From: Lewinellaceae bacterium
Lineage (GTDB): Bacteria; Bacteroidota; Bacteroidia; Chitinophagales; Saprospiraceae
NCBI GenBank assembly: GCA_020636375.1
Contig: JACJXZ010000005.1
Coordinates: forward strand, 186,001 to 250,000
DNA: 64,000 nt
Direction of reading: 5' to 3'
Shown here: positions 9,801 to 18,957 of the stretch, one piece after another
How the letters are laid out: the number at the start of each line of letters is the position of its first letter
Position numbering within the stretch: the first letter of the stretch is position 1
Program-made: the position numbers and the translations under genes
The notes under the pieces: model-generated
Told to the model about the DNA's origin: nothing
What the model saw: only the letters and a program-made list of their open reading frames with translations
Databases searched by the model: none

Positions 9801-9914
9801 CTGGGCATCCGTCACAGTACCTGTGATGGTTCGCTGGGCAAAAGCAAAGTTGCACATAGCGACTGCCGCGATGAAGAACACCCATCGCTTCATGTAGTCG
9901 ACTTTAAGTTTCAT
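6885..9914 (-). CDS. SusC/RagA family TonB-dependent outer-membrane transporter
   Basis: 1,009 residues. A signal peptide ends near CNFAFAQ, followed by the CarboxypepD_reg-like domain (ITGTVTDAQNGDPLIGANI), then the family signature VVVVGYGTQ, the plug (LLQGKVAGLSI, IRLRGLST, PLVIIDGV) and a long beta-barrel ending in a C-terminal Phe. It imports oligomeric nutrients across the outer membrane using TonB energy together with the SusD encoded next. An internal ATG at 9893 (MKRWVFF) is an equally good start. As first gene of the minus-strand operon, its promoter should lie in the 388-base gap upstream. Confidence 0.95.
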   Translation of the reverse strand: MKLKVDYMKRWVFFIAAVAMCNFAFAQRTITGTVTDAQNGDPLIGANILVVGTSTGTITDFDGNYSLNVSDAATTLEFSYTGYTSQRVEIGSQTVINVSLSAGQVLDEVVVVGYGTQKSKEVTSAVASIKAEDFNQGNVNSPAQLLQGKVAGLSIARPGGDPNGDFNIRLRGLSTVGANTEPLVIIDGVIGASLNSVDPNDIASIDVLKDGSAASIYGTRGSSGVILITTKQGKEGSAKVEYSGQLALETVDETVNVLDAAGYRDFSQRVGKGTDLGSSTDWFGELTETGVSQVHNLSLSGGTAKTTYRVALNYRNVNGVASGTGFNQLNGRLNLTQRAFDDRMRLSANVAATNRDADLGFTQAFRYATIYNPTAPIRDPDNTALGGYFQQDLFDYFNPVAIIEQNSNEQVQKRLILNGSIEYDLLPGLTAKMAYSEQYDNDLNDTYFSRESFWVGAGRDGLALLKTTDRFNRLFEFTGNYEKNFNKLNFKALAGYSYQAFDNQEFEIQGGGFLTDAFTTNNIISGAEFPNGLSRNYSYRESNKLIAFFGRVNFNYDDTYFLSASLRREGSSRFGENNKWGLFPGVSGGVTLSNLFNISGVDNLKLRAGFGVTGNNVFDSYLSLSRFGPVLQGGSGGALANDPRRGGNPVYFLYNGNYVPAFGPISNPNPDLKWETKTDISVGLDFALLDYKLTGALDFYTTTTKDMIFEFNVPVPPNLFATSIVNVGELQNSGLELSLNYNVISKQNFNWETGVALTYFLKTDLVSLSTDDFDFGGTRDISNLGAPGQNGTPLIRVEEGAPIGQIWGLVYEGISGDGQWIHADLNNDGEITNDDRAVIGNGLPDFQLGWSNTFKAGNFDFNIFLRGVFGHDLVNTFRAFYEAPDAITSYNILESSNDIANLTESPTFSSFHVEDASFVKVDNATVGYTFRLPEGSSFSNFRVYVTGQNLLTFTGYKGVDPEVRFQDAGNIDSNAFRINDLPSALAPGIDRRNTYFRTRVVTLGVNLGF

Positions 9915-10302
9915 ACATTACTTAGATTTAGTTAGTAAAATAAACAATCGTCTTGGTTGATGAAAAGCCGGCGGAATGCTGGTCCTCAGCAAAGCGCCAG
10001 TTATTAGTTCCTAAAGTCGCATGGGATTACGAAGATACTGTGTTAGATTGTGACTGGTTGATTTTCAGGCTTTTTGGACAGGACTTTACGCAGATTTGCC
10101 AAATGTGTTTATTTAACACTAACTAAAGCGTAAAAGTCCAAAATAAGTCTGAAAAAACCAAAAATTGGCGAACAGTTTTTTTTTATTTGGAGACAAACCA
10201 AATTATATTGGGGCTTGCAAAACAGCAGGTTAAAAGAGAAACGCTGCGGAACGTTTTTTCGCTGCCTTTTTTGCCCATAAGTCCACCATTTCAAACCCGG
10301 CT
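9915..10302. promoter_or_regulatory. divergent intergenic region between SusC and protease genes
   Basis: 388 bases with no gene, AT-rich compared with its flanks, placed between divergent genes, so it must contain both promoters. A CCAAATTATATTGG near-palindrome lies at 10198-10211. No box can be assigned with confidence. Confidence 0.4.
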
Positions 10303-11532
10303 ATGAAGCGGCAAATACACGCCATTATATTGTTTTTTGCATTTACCCTGCCGGCGCAGGGCCAATTCACCGACCTGGAAATCCAGCGGGGGGTGCGCCG
10401 AATTGACATTCCTTTTGATTACATCAATGGTTTCATCGTGGTGGACCTCGTCTTTGACGGCATTTTCCCGCTGCGGTTCGTTTTCGATACCGGGGCAGAG
10501 CACACCATCCTCTCCAAACGGGAGATCACCGACCTGCTGCGGGCCAATTACCTGCGGCGGTTCCCCATCGTCGGGGCCGACCTCAGCCAGGAGCTGTACG
10601 CCTATCTCGTGCAGGGTATCGAATTGAAGGTGGGAAAAATCCTGGCCAAGAACCGGTCCATCCTGGTATTGGAAGAAGATTATTTTCATTTTGAGGAATA
10701 TGCCGGCATAGACGTGCAGGGTATCCTGGGTTCCGATTTTTTCCGCCGGTTCGTCCTCAAGATCAATTACCACCGGCGGATCATATCGCTCTATGACCCG
10801 CAATACTGGGCGCCGCCGGGGAAAAGTTATGAAAAAATCCCGATCGAGATCAACCGGAACAAGCCGTACGTCAACGCCAGGGTTCAGTTTCACCAGGACA
10901 CGGCCCTCCAGCTCCGCCTCCTGCTCGATTCCGGCGCCAGCCTGGCCCTGCTGCTGCAAACCGACTCCCACCCGGACCTGAAGCTTCCCGAGCAGGTGAT
11001 CCCCAGCAACCTGGGCGCCGGGCTGGGAGGGTACATCCAGGGGTACATGGGGCGGATAGACGAACTCGGCCTGGAGCGCTTCACCTTCCGGGAAGTGATC
11101 TCGCACTTCCAGGAATCCTCCTTTTTCATAGACACCACCCTTAGCGTCCAGCGCAACGGCATCATCGGCAATGACATCCTCAGCCGCTTTACGGTCATCA
11201 TCGATTACATCAACGAAGAGGCCTACTTCGAACCCAACCGGGATTATGACGACGAGTTCGAATACGACCGCAGCGGCCTGTTCGTAGCGGCCACCGGCCC
11301 GGCCCTGAATGACTACCTGGTCTACGACGTCATCCCGGGAAGCCCCGCCGCTACCGCCGGCATCGTCGCCGGAGACCGCATCACTAAGATCAACTGCTTG
11401 CCGGCCAGCCTGTTCTCGCTATCCGGCCTCACCCGGAAGTTCCAGAAAAAACCCGGCACCCGGATCAGGTTGAAGATCGAACGGGGAGATGAGAAATTCA
11501 AGGTTGTTTTTTACCTGCGGGATTTGATATGA
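10303..11532 (+). CDS. retropepsin-like aspartic protease with C-terminal PDZ domain
   Basis: 409 residues starting with a signal peptide (ILFFAFTLPAQGQ). Two aspartyl-protease halves are visible: FDTGAEHTIL with Asp62 and LLLDSGASLALLL with Asp208, as in two-repeat bacterial retropepsin-like proteins. A PDZ domain follows at about residues 325-400 (VIPGSPAATAGIVAGDRITKIN). The protein is probably periplasmic or surface associated and uses PDZ to bind peptide ends. It stands alone, divergent from SusC and followed by a tandem-repeat array. Substrates are unknown. Confidence 0.85.
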   Translation: MKRQIHAIILFFAFTLPAQGQFTDLEIQRGVRRIDIPFDYINGFIVVDLVFDGIFPLRFVFDTGAEHTILSKREITDLLRANYLRRFPIVGADLSQELYAYLVQGIELKVGKILAKNRSILVLEEDYFHFEEYAGIDVQGILGSDFFRRFVLKINYHRRIISLYDPQYWAPPGKSYEKIPIEINRNKPYVNARVQFHQDTALQLRLLLDSGASLALLLQTDSHPDLKLPEQVIPSNLGAGLGGYIQGYMGRIDELGLERFTFREVISHFQESSFFIDTTLSVQRNGIIGNDILSRFTVIIDYINEEAYFEPNRDYDDEFEYDRSGLFVAATGPALNDYLVYDVIPGSPAATAGIVAGDRITKINCLPASLFSLSGLTRKFQKKPGTRIRLKIERGDEKFKVVFYLRDLI

Positions 11533-11635
11533 GGGAGATGAGGGAGATGGGGAGATGGGGAGACGGGGAGATGGGGAGACGGGGAGACGGGGAGACGGGG
11601 AGACGGGACAGGAGGAGATGGGGAGATGGGGGAGA
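11531..11635 (+). repeat. GGAGACGG-type 8-base tandem array
   Basis: About 100 bases of GGAGATGG/GGAGACGG units directly after the protease stop codon, purine-rich on the plus strand. The open frames through it are repeat artefacts. Confidence 0.8.
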
Positions 11636-11847
11636 TTTTCGAAATTTTTCAAAAAATCTTTTCTACACAAACTTTATTCCTTATTATTCCCCTGCCAGAC
11701 GAAACGATAAATTTAGATGGAGCTGTAGCTTTTTACACAAAATATAATTTGGATTAAATCGCCGATCCATCTTCCCTGCATCAAACATAAGGGCGATTTA
11801 TGCGTTTTATCAGATAGTTTTTACAAAAACCGAATACCATATCACCA

Positions 11848-12333
11848 ATGGAAATCAAAATCTACACGCCCTTTGACCCGGCGGCCACTGCTGAAAAAAA
11901 CAAGATTGCCGACTTCTTATCCGAGCACCTCGACCAATACGGGGACAAGCGGGAAGACATCATGCGGGCACTGGAATACGCACAGAAGGAGGCCGCCTCT
12001 CATGGAGGGTTCATCGTCACCGGGACGAGAAAAGAAAAGATCGTCGGCGCAGTGGTGATCAACCAAACCGGCATGAAAGGATACATACCGGAGAACATCC
12101 TGGTCTATATTGCCGTCGACGGCGGGCGCCGGGGCGAGGGCATCGGCAAACGCCTCATGAAGAAAGCGATCGAACTGGCCAAAGGGGACATCGCGCTGCA
12201 CGTCGAGCCGGACAACCCCGCCCGGATATTGTATGAAAAACTGGGCTTCACCAGCAAATACCTGGAGATGCGGCTGAAAAAAAACAAGGCTGAAGGCCGG
12301 AAAGAGGCGAAGGACAAGGTGGCGGAAGCCTGA
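11848..12333 (+). CDS. GNAT family N-acetyltransferase
   Basis: 161 residues. The acetyl-CoA binding motif A is YIAVDGGRRGEGIGKRLM (residues about 90-108), followed by IALHVEPDNPARILYEKLGF, the usual GNAT motif B. The C-terminus is a short Lys/Glu-rich tail. Substrate unknown. It is flanked by gaps of over 300 bases on both sides and appears to be a single-gene unit. Confidence 0.85.
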   Translation: MEIKIYTPFDPAATAEKNKIADFLSEHLDQYGDKREDIMRALEYAQKEAASHGGFIVTGTRKEKIVGAVVINQTGMKGYIPENILVYIAVDGGRRGEGIGKRLMKKAIELAKGDIALHVEPDNPARILYEKLGFTSKYLEMRLKKNKAEGRKEAKDKVAEA

Positions 12334-12519
12334 TCAGTGGTTGTTAGCTAATGCTCGAAGGCGGGTTGCAGCAGTTATTGGCTGGAGATCGGCGGGAGCG
12401 TTATTGCCGGTTATTTTCGGCAATCAACCGGTCGGGCTGTCGCCGTGATAATAACCAGCCCGGCCCTTCGCCCCGGCGGCCCGAAATCTCACCTGCCCGG
12501 CTACCATTCTATACTTGGT

Positions 12520-12606
12520 TGCAATAGGTTTTGTGCATTAGCTCGCCCCACCCCCTTAAATCCCCTAAAGGGGAAATCCGCACACAAATGCACAAAACCC
12601 ATTGCA
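12520..12606. repeat. 87-base palindromic intergenic element
   Basis: Arms at 12520-12539 and 12587-12606 match 19 of 20 bases in inverted orientation (TGCAATRGGTTTTGTGCATT). The centre includes the perfect palindrome CCCCTAAAGGGG. This looks like a small REPIN/MITE-type element. The rest of 12334-12783 shows no gene. Confidence 0.6.
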
Positions 12607-12783
12607 GTGGAGTACAACGTTGGACACGTTGATCGTTGCCGGTTCTTCGGCATCAACCTGTTGCCAATCATTGGCTGCCAACAGCGCAGACAACAGACAA
12701 CAATCAACGGCCAACCTGTCCAGAATCAGACGGATAGCCACCTGCCCCAGCCACCTCACTAATTTTCAAGGAAAAAGACACAC

Positions 12784-14283
12784 ATGCACCCAATTGACAT
12801 CGTCATATTTGTACTCTATTTTCTGGGGATGCTCGGAATCGGTTTTTTCTTTTTCGGGAAAAACAAGAATACGGATGATTACTACGTCGGCGGGCGCAAT
12901 ATGGGCAGCACTCATATTGGCCTTTCGGTGGTGGCCACCGACGTCGGCGGCGGTTTTTCCATCGGCCTGGGCGGACTGGGGTTCATCATGGGCATTGCCG
13001 GCTCGTGGATGCTTTTCACCGGCCTGGTAGGCGCGTGGCTGAGTGCCGTTTTCCTCATCCCGAAGGTCAACCGCCTGTCCAAGGAAATCAACCTGCTGAC
13101 ATTCCCGCAGCTTTTTGAATATTTTTACAGCCCGCGGGTGGCCTTGCTGGCAGGCATCATATCCGCTATCGGCTACATCGGGTTCACCAGTTCGCAGATA
13201 CTGGCCGGGGCCAAGCTGGCCTCGGCGACCTTCACGGCGCTCAGCATGCAGCAGGCGCTCATCATCATGGGCGTCATTGCGGTGGTTTACACGGTGGCCG
13301 GGGGCCTGAAAGCGGTCATCTACACCGATACGGTGCAATGGGCCATCCTGATGGCCGGGCTGGTCTTTATCGGCCTGCCCATGGGTTACTATTCGGTAGG
13401 AGGGCTTCAGGGCATCAAAGAGGTGGTGCGCCCGGAGATGTTGTCTCTGGCCAATATTGGCTGGGCGGAGCTGGTCAACTGGGGCGTCACCATTATCCCG
13501 ATCTGGTTTGTGGGCATGACCCTCTACCAGCGCATCTACGCCTGCCGGGACGAAAAGACGGCCCGCCGCGCGTGGTACATCGCCGGCCTTTTCGAGTATC
13601 CGGTGATGGCATTCATGGGAGTGCTGCTGGGCTTGTTCGCCCGGGTTGGGGCTGATCAGGGCATGTTCGAATACCTCGGGTATGCCACCCCGGAAGGGCT
13701 GGACGCCGAGATGGGGCTCCCGCTGTTGCTGCGGACGGTCCTGCCGGCCGGCCTGATGGGGCTGATGCTGTCCGCCTATTTTTCGGCCATCATGTCGACG
13801 GCCGACAGCTGCCTCATGGCGGCTTCGGGCAATGTAGTAACCGACATCCTGGGGCGGTTCATGCCCCTGGAAGGCAACGAGCAGAAGACCCTCCGCATCT
13901 CGCAGGCAGCTACGTTCATCATCGGCGCTGCGGCCTTGTTCATCGCCATGAACATGCAGAACGTCCTGGAGCTGATGCTGCTGTCCTATGCCTTTATGGT
14001 GTCCGGCTTATTTGTGCCGGTCATTGGCGCCATGTACTGGAAGCGGTCTACGCCCGCCGCTGCCTTCTGGGCCATGTTGCTGGGCGGGGGGACGACCATG
14101 GCGCTCATTCTTCTGGACCAGCCTTTGCCGTTTGGTTTGGATGCTAACATCGCCGGCATTAGTATCTCTGCGTTTTCTTTTATTATATTGAGCTACTTAA
14201 CGCCGCCGGAGGTCAATCCGGCTACATTGGCGATAAAGACGAATGAAAAACATGAGCAAGCTCAAAGAGCGACTATCCATTAA
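12784..14283 (+). CDS. sodium:solute symporter (SSS family)
   Basis: 499 residues, mostly hydrophobic with about 13 predicted membrane segments. Family features include the N-terminal helix followed by DDYYVGGRNMG, then TDVGGGFSIGLGGLGF and the GLKAVIYTDTVQW block typical of SSS proteins. It would import a solute with Na+. The following amidohydrolase starts inside its 3' end (41-base overlap), so the two are very likely translationally coupled. The downstream amidohydrolase and racemases suggest an amino acid or acylated amino acid as substrate; this is inference. Confidence 0.9.
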   Translation: MHPIDIVIFVLYFLGMLGIGFFFFGKNKNTDDYYVGGRNMGSTHIGLSVVATDVGGGFSIGLGGLGFIMGIAGSWMLFTGLVGAWLSAVFLIPKVNRLSKEINLLTFPQLFEYFYSPRVALLAGIISAIGYIGFTSSQILAGAKLASATFTALSMQQALIIMGVIAVVYTVAGGLKAVIYTDTVQWAILMAGLVFIGLPMGYYSVGGLQGIKEVVRPEMLSLANIGWAELVNWGVTIIPIWFVGMTLYQRIYACRDEKTARRAWYIAGLFEYPVMAFMGVLLGLFARVGADQGMFEYLGYATPEGLDAEMGLPLLLRTVLPAGLMGLMLSAYFSAIMSTADSCLMAASGNVVTDILGRFMPLEGNEQKTLRISQAATFIIGAAALFIAMNMQNVLELMLLSYAFMVSGLFVPVIGAMYWKRSTPAAAFWAMLLGGGTTMALILLDQPLPFGLDANIAGISISAFSFIILSYLTPPEVNPATLAIKTNEKHEQAQRATIH

Positions 14284-15409
14284 CCGATTGACGAGCATTC
14301 GCCGTTATCTGCACCAGAATCCCGAATTGCCGGAGCGGGAGTTCGGCACCGCCCAGTACCTCGCCGGCCAGCTGCACGAACTCGGCCCCAGCCAGCTGCT
14401 GGAAGGCGTGGGGGGCGCCGGGCTGATCGCCGTTTTCGACAGCGGGAAAGAGGGGCCGGCGGTTCTCTTCCGGTCCGAACTGGATGCCCTGCCCATCCAG
14501 GAAGTCAATGACTTTGACCATCGCTCCCGCCGGGAAAACGTCTCCCACAAATGCGGGCACGACGGGCACATGGCCACTCTCCTGGGGCTGGCCGGCGCGA
14601 TCAGCCGCCAGCCGCCCCGCATCGGGCGGGTCATCTTGCTTTTTCAACCGGCAGAAGAGATCGGCGCCGGCGCAGAACGCGTGCTCCAAGACCCGCGGTT
14701 CGAAGGGCTTTATCCTATCGATTACGCCTTTGCTTTCCACAACCTCCCGGGCTTCCCCCTCGGAGAAGTCCTGTTGCGCAAGGGGCCCTTCACCGCGGCG
14801 GTCAAGAGCCTGATCGTCCGGCTGGAAGGCAAGACCTCCCATGCCGGCGAGCCGGAGAACGGGATCAACCCTGCCCTGGCCATTGCCGACATTTTGATGG
14901 CCTCGGAAAAGATGAGCGTTGCGGACACGCAAGCCGAGGATTTTGCGATCCTGACCCCCATCCACGTGAATATGGGAGAGGTGGCCTACGGCGTTTCTGC
15001 CGGCAGAGGGGAGGTCCACCTGACCATCCGGACCTGGACCGAGGAGGCCATGCGGCGGCTCAGCGCCCGGTTGCTGCATTACCTGGGCGACCTGGCGCTG
15101 AGCCATGGCCTGCGCCTGGAGACGGAATGGACCAACGTGTTCCGCACCAACCGCAACGACCCGGAGGCCGTCGACATCGTTCAGCAGGCCGCAGAAGACT
15201 TCGGGATGGCCATTACCCACCGGGATCAGCCGTTTAGATGGGGAGAAGACTTCGGCGCTTTCACCCAGCGGTTCCGGGGCGCCATGTTCGGCCTGGGCGC
15301 CGGCGAAAGCTGCCCGGCCCTGCACAACCCGGATTACGATTTCCCGGACGAACTGCTCGAACCCGGCATAGAGTTGTACAAAAGGATCATGGATATCATC
15401 CTGGAGTGA
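14243..15409 (+). CDS. M20 family amidohydrolase (N-acyl-amino-acid hydrolase type)
   Basis: 388 residues. M20D signatures: CGHDGHMATLLGLA (metal ligands), LLFQPAEEIGAGAERVL with the catalytic Glu pair, AFHNLPGFPLGEV and the dimerisation-domain start GKTSHAGEPENGINPA. Such enzymes release amino acids from N-acyl or related amides in the cytoplasm. The start at 14243 overlaps the symporter; an ATG at 14252 is an alternative. Its position between a symporter and an alanine racemase suggests a take-up, deacylate and racemise pathway. Confidence 0.9.
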   Translation: MKNMSKLKERLSINRLTSIRRYLHQNPELPEREFGTAQYLAGQLHELGPSQLLEGVGGAGLIAVFDSGKEGPAVLFRSELDALPIQEVNDFDHRSRRENVSHKCGHDGHMATLLGLAGAISRQPPRIGRVILLFQPAEEIGAGAERVLQDPRFEGLYPIDYAFAFHNLPGFPLGEVLLRKGPFTAAVKSLIVRLEGKTSHAGEPENGINPALAIADILMASEKMSVADTQAEDFAILTPIHVNMGEVAYGVSAGRGEVHLTIRTWTEEAMRRLSARLLHYLGDLALSHGLRLETEWTNVFRTNRNDPEAVDIVQQAAEDFGMAITHRDQPFRWGEDFGAFTQRFRGAMFGLGAGESCPALHNPDYDFPDELLEPGIELYKRIMDIILE

Positions 15410-15421
15410 AAATCCCGGAAT

Positions 15422-16576
15422 ATGTTGACCACATCAAAGATAGAGATCAGCAAGTGCGCCCTGGAAAACAACCTGCGCTTCCTGAAAAAACAAATGGGGG
15501 ACGAAGTGCTGGTCTCTTCCGTTGTCAAAGGGCATGCCTACGGGCACAGCATAGAAAAGTTCGTCCCGCTGGCGGAAGCCTGCGGGGTGCAGCACTTTTC
15601 GGTATTTGACGCCAGCGAGGCTTACCGCGTAAAAATGGCGGCCAGCAACCCGCAGACGGACATCATGATCATGGGCATGATAGACGGCAGCCAGCTGGAA
15701 TGGGCTATCGAAAACGGTATTTCCTTTTTCAACTTTGAACTGAAACGCCTGGAGGAAGCCCTGGAGGCTTCCCGCAAGGTCGGGCGACCGGCGCGGCTGC
15801 ACATCGAACTGGAGACCGGCATGAACCGCACCGGTTTTGGCAGCTACCAACTGCCGGAAGTAGCTCACCTGCTGAAAACGCACCCGGAACAGCTCCGGTT
15901 TGAGGGCTTGTGCACGCACTTCGCCGGCGCGGAGAGCATTGCCAATTACGTTCGGATCAAAGCCCAGCGCAAGGCCTTCAACCATCTTTATAAGTGGTTC
16001 AAAGGCCAGGGGCTGGCACCCAAACTTAGGCATACCGCCTGTTCGGCTGCCGCCATGCGCTACCCTCCTACCCGGATGGACATGGTGCGGATCGGCATCC
16101 TTCAGTACGGCTTCTGGCCCAGCCGGGAGACCTTCATCGACTTCAGTATCCGTTCCGGGCAAACGGAAGACCCCCTGCAGCGCCTGGTGGCGTGGAAGAG
16201 TAAGGTGATGGATGTCAAAAAGGTGAAAACCGGCGAATATGTGGGGTACGGCACGTCCTACCTGGCCAATGAAGCGATGGAGATCGCCATCGTCCCCATT
16301 GGTTACGCCCACGGGTTCAGCCGCTCCCTCAGCAACCAGGGCCGCGTGCTCATCCACGGCAAACGGGTGGCCGTGATTGGCATGGTCAATATGAATATGA
16401 TCTGCGTCGATATCAGCCAGCTGGATGGCGTGGAACGGGGAGATGAAGTGGTGATGATCGGCCGCCAAGGCGATATGGAACTGTCCGTCTCTTCTTTCGG
16501 GGAATTCTCCGAACAGGTCAATTACGAATTGCTCACCCGCCTGCCGCTGGATATTCAGAGGCAGGTGGTGGAGTAA
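15422..16576 (+). CDS. alr: alanine racemase, PLP-dependent
   Basis: 384 residues, the usual length. The PLP lysine lies in VVKGHAYGH (Lys36), where most family members have KADAYGH. The second catalytic region is GYGTSY, and the C-terminal domain has GMVNMNMICVDIS. It converts L- and D-alanine, supplying D-Ala for peptidoglycan, or works on another amino acid from the preceding pathway. It starts 12 bases after the amidohydrolase stop, so the genes are co-transcribed. The substitution near the PLP lysine and the second racemase gene downstream make the exact substrate uncertain. Confidence 0.85.
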   Translation: MLTTSKIEISKCALENNLRFLKKQMGDEVLVSSVVKGHAYGHSIEKFVPLAEACGVQHFSVFDASEAYRVKMAASNPQTDIMIMGMIDGSQLEWAIENGISFFNFELKRLEEALEASRKVGRPARLHIELETGMNRTGFGSYQLPEVAHLLKTHPEQLRFEGLCTHFAGAESIANYVRIKAQRKAFNHLYKWFKGQGLAPKLRHTACSAAAMRYPPTRMDMVRIGILQYGFWPSRETFIDFSIRSGQTEDPLQRLVAWKSKVMDVKKVKTGEYVGYGTSYLANEAMEIAIVPIGYAHGFSRSLSNQGRVLIHGKRVAVIGMVNMNMICVDISQLDGVERGDEVVMIGRQGDMELSVSSFGEFSEQVNYELLTRLPLDIQRQVVE

Positions 16577-16578
16577 AA

Positions 16579-16668
16579 TGAGTGGATGAGTGGATGAGTG
16601 AGTGAGTGGATGAGTGAGTGAGTGAGTGAATGAGTGAGTGAGTGAATGAGTGAGTGAGTGAATGAATA
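16579..16668 (+). repeat. GAGT 4-base tandem array
   Basis: About 90 bases of GAGT/GAGTGGAT repeats immediately after the alanine racemase stop, with a shorter inverse motif (ttcactcattc) at about 16724-16740, so the transcript could fold back. Confidence 0.8.
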
Positions 16669-16819
16669 AACATAAAATATATATTGTTTTTAAAATCAAA
16701 CTTTATTACATAGTTGATTTTATTCACTATTCACTCATTCGCTAAGTCACTCCTTCACTCCTTTTCTGAGGTTTCCGGAGTGCCCTAACACATACACACA
16801 TGCACACAAAAACAATATC

Positions 16820-17890
16820 ATGGCATACCTGACACTTAACCGGAAAAACCTGAAACAAAATTATGAATTCCTGGACGAGCTGTTCCAGAAAAACGGAATA
16901 GACTGGGCGATCGTCACCAAACTGCTGTGCGGCAACGAGGCTTACCTGAAAGAGATCCTGGACCTGGGCATCCGGGAAGTCTGCGACAGCCGCATCAGCA
17001 ACCTGGCAAAGATCAAGGAGCTGAACCCGGAGGTCCAGACCGTTTACATCAAGCCGCCTGCCATAGGCAGCGTGGAGGAGGTGGTGCGTTATGCGGATGT
17101 TTCCTTCAACTCGGAAAGCTCCACCATAAAGATGCTTTCGGAAGAAGCACAGCGGCAGGGCAAGACCCACCGGGTAACCATCATGATCGAACTGGGCGAC
17201 CTGCGGGAAGGCATCATGGGCGACCACCTGATGACCTTTTACGAAAAAATCTTCGAGCTGCCCAACATCAGGATCGTCGCTATCGGGGCCAACCTCAACT
17301 GCCTGCACGGCGTCATGCCCTCTGCCGATAAAATGATCCAGCTGAGCCTCTACAAGCAGCTCATCGAAGCCAAATTCGAAAAAGAGATACCCTGGGTGAC
17401 CGGCGGCACCTCGGTGGTGTTGCCCCTGCTGCTGCGCCAGCAGCTACCCGGGGCCATCAACCACTTCCGCATCGGGGAAACGCTGTACTTCGGCAACGAC
17501 CTCTTCCACGAAAAGCACATCGAGGGCATGTCCGACGAAGTTATCCGCCTCTATTCCGAGATCATCGAGATCACCAAAAAGCCCAAAGTGCCCATCGGGA
17601 TGTTGTCCACCAACCCGAGCGGAGATGCTTTTGAAGTAGATGAGAAAGACTACGGCAAGCAATCCTACCGCGCCATCCTGGACATCGGCCTGCTCGACAT
17701 CTCTCCCGACTACCTGCTGCCCGACGACCCCAGCATCGAGATCGTCAACGCCAGCTCCGACATGCTCATCGTCGACCTGGGCGACAACCCCCGCGACTAC
17801 AACGTGGGCGACCTGCTCTCCTTCAAGCTGAAATACATGGGCGCGCTAAGGTTGCTGAATTCGGATTATATTGAGAAGCGGGTGGTTTGA
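16820..17890 (+). CDS. alanine/ornithine racemase-family PLP enzyme
   Basis: 356 residues. The N-terminal alanine-racemase fold carries the PLP lysine in VTKLLCGN (Lys34), the form seen in ornithine-racemase-type proteins rather than classical Alr. RIGETLYFGND and the C-terminal beta domain complete the fold. It follows alr after a repeat-filled 243-base gap and may belong to the same pathway. Specificity (ornithine, lysine, alanine or other) cannot be read from the sequence. Confidence 0.8.
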   Translation: MAYLTLNRKNLKQNYEFLDELFQKNGIDWAIVTKLLCGNEAYLKEILDLGIREVCDSRISNLAKIKELNPEVQTVYIKPPAIGSVEEVVRYADVSFNSESSTIKMLSEEAQRQGKTHRVTIMIELGDLREGIMGDHLMTFYEKIFELPNIRIVAIGANLNCLHGVMPSADKMIQLSLYKQLIEAKFEKEIPWVTGGTSVVLPLLLRQQLPGAINHFRIGETLYFGNDLFHEKHIEGMSDEVIRLYSEIIEITKKPKVPIGMLSTNPSGDAFEVDEKDYGKQSYRAILDIGLLDISPDYLLPDDPSIEIVNASSDMLIVDLGDNPRDYNVGDLLSFKLKYMGALRLLNSDYIEKRVV

Positions 17891-17892
17891 GG

Positions 17893-17972
17893 GGGGGTAG
17901 GTGTTTAAGTGTTTAGGTGTTTAGGTGTTTAGGTGTAAAAGTGTGACCCCGTACCTCAACACCTCAACACTC
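17893..17972. repeat. gtgtttag tandem array with inverse copy
   Basis: GTGTTTAG(G) units on the left and cctcaacacctcaacact on the right lie between the convergent racemase and deacylase genes. The two halves could pair and act as a bidirectional terminator. Confidence 0.6.
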
Positions 17973-17973
17973 T

Positions 17974-18930
17974 CTACTCCCACTCATACCCCAGGTGAAA
18001 CAGCGCATCCCCCTGGCTGACCACCGGGGCGTTGTTGTGGCCGACGAGGTAGCCGTCGCGGGGAGCGATGACCTTGACCGAGCCCTCACCGTAGGGGTTG
18101 TTGATCACGCCGAGCACTTCCCCTTTATAGGTTTTATGGCCCGAGCATTTAAACCAGAGGAACATGCCGGCGCGGGGCGCACGGACCCAGGTGGTTTTGC
18201 GAAAGGTGAGGGTCCGTTCCGGAGGCAGGGCAGGCTCGCCGGTCATTTCCCGGGCGTGGAGCAGCCGCCGGATGCCGGCCAGGCCCTTTTCTATGGAGAG
18301 GCCGTCGTACCGGAGGCTTTCCCCTCCTTCGAAGACCAGGGTGGGCTTGCCTTGTTCCAGCGCTACTTTTCGCAGCGACTTGGAAATGGTGGGCTTCACC
18401 ACCAGAAAAGGGGGGGCGAAAGCCCTGGCCAGTTCCTCGCTCAGCAGGTCTCCCCTGGTGTATCGGATCTGCGGATAGTTGTAATGGCTCTGCCCGCCGG
18501 TGTGAAAGTCGACCACGATATCCGCCAGGGGGAGGATCTTTTTGGTCAGCGTCCGGGCCACGCGGGAAGCCAGGGAGCCGTTCATATTGCCGGGAAAGGA
18601 GCGGTTGATGTCCTTCCCGTCCGGCACTTCCCGGGAGAAATTGATGAAACCATAGAGGTTGAGAATGGGGATGGCGATGACCGTTCCCCGGCTCAGGTTC
18701 TCAAAATAACCCTCCGCGATCGTTCGGCGGACGATCTCCACCCCGTTGACCTCGTCGCCGTGCACGCCGGCCAGCACCAGGACGGCGGGCCCTTCCAGAG
18801 GGCTGCGGTAGACGTGGGCCTGTATCCGGATCACGTTGCCGGAAGGCAGGCGGCCGACGGAAATTTTCACCACTTCCTGCTGGCCGGGAGCGATCTCGAC
18901 GTTGTGTATGGTGATGGGTTGTGCGGTCAT
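17974..18930 (-). CDS. succinylglutamate desuccinylase/aspartoacylase family (AstE/AspA-like)
   Basis: 318 residues with the M14-type zinc site: GVHGDEVNG (HxxE), NRSFPGN and VVDFHTGG (second His ligand). A C-terminal beta domain with a lipoyl-like WVRAPRAGMFLWF segment is usual in this subfamily. It hydrolyses an amide of an N-acyl or glutamyl-type substrate. It begins 27 bases after the rimK stop, a pairing common in bacteria, where the hydrolase is suspected to oppose or edit RimK-type glutamylation. The exact substrate is unknown. Confidence 0.85.
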   Translation of the reverse strand: MTAQPITIHNVEIAPGQQEVVKISVGRLPSGNVIRIQAHVYRSPLEGPAVLVLAGVHGDEVNGVEIVRRTIAEGYFENLSRGTVIAIPILNLYGFINFSREVPDGKDINRSFPGNMNGSLASRVARTLTKKILPLADIVVDFHTGGQSHYNYPQIRYTRGDLLSEELARAFAPPFLVVKPTISKSLRKVALEQGKPTLVFEGGESLRYDGLSIEKGLAGIRRLLHAREMTGEPALPPERTLTFRKTTWVRAPRAGMFLWFKCSGHKTYKGEVLGVINNPYGEGSVKVIAPRDGYLVGHNNAPVVSQGDALFHLGYEWE

Positions 18931-18957
18931 TTTTTCACGGGTAATGTTAACCTGCCC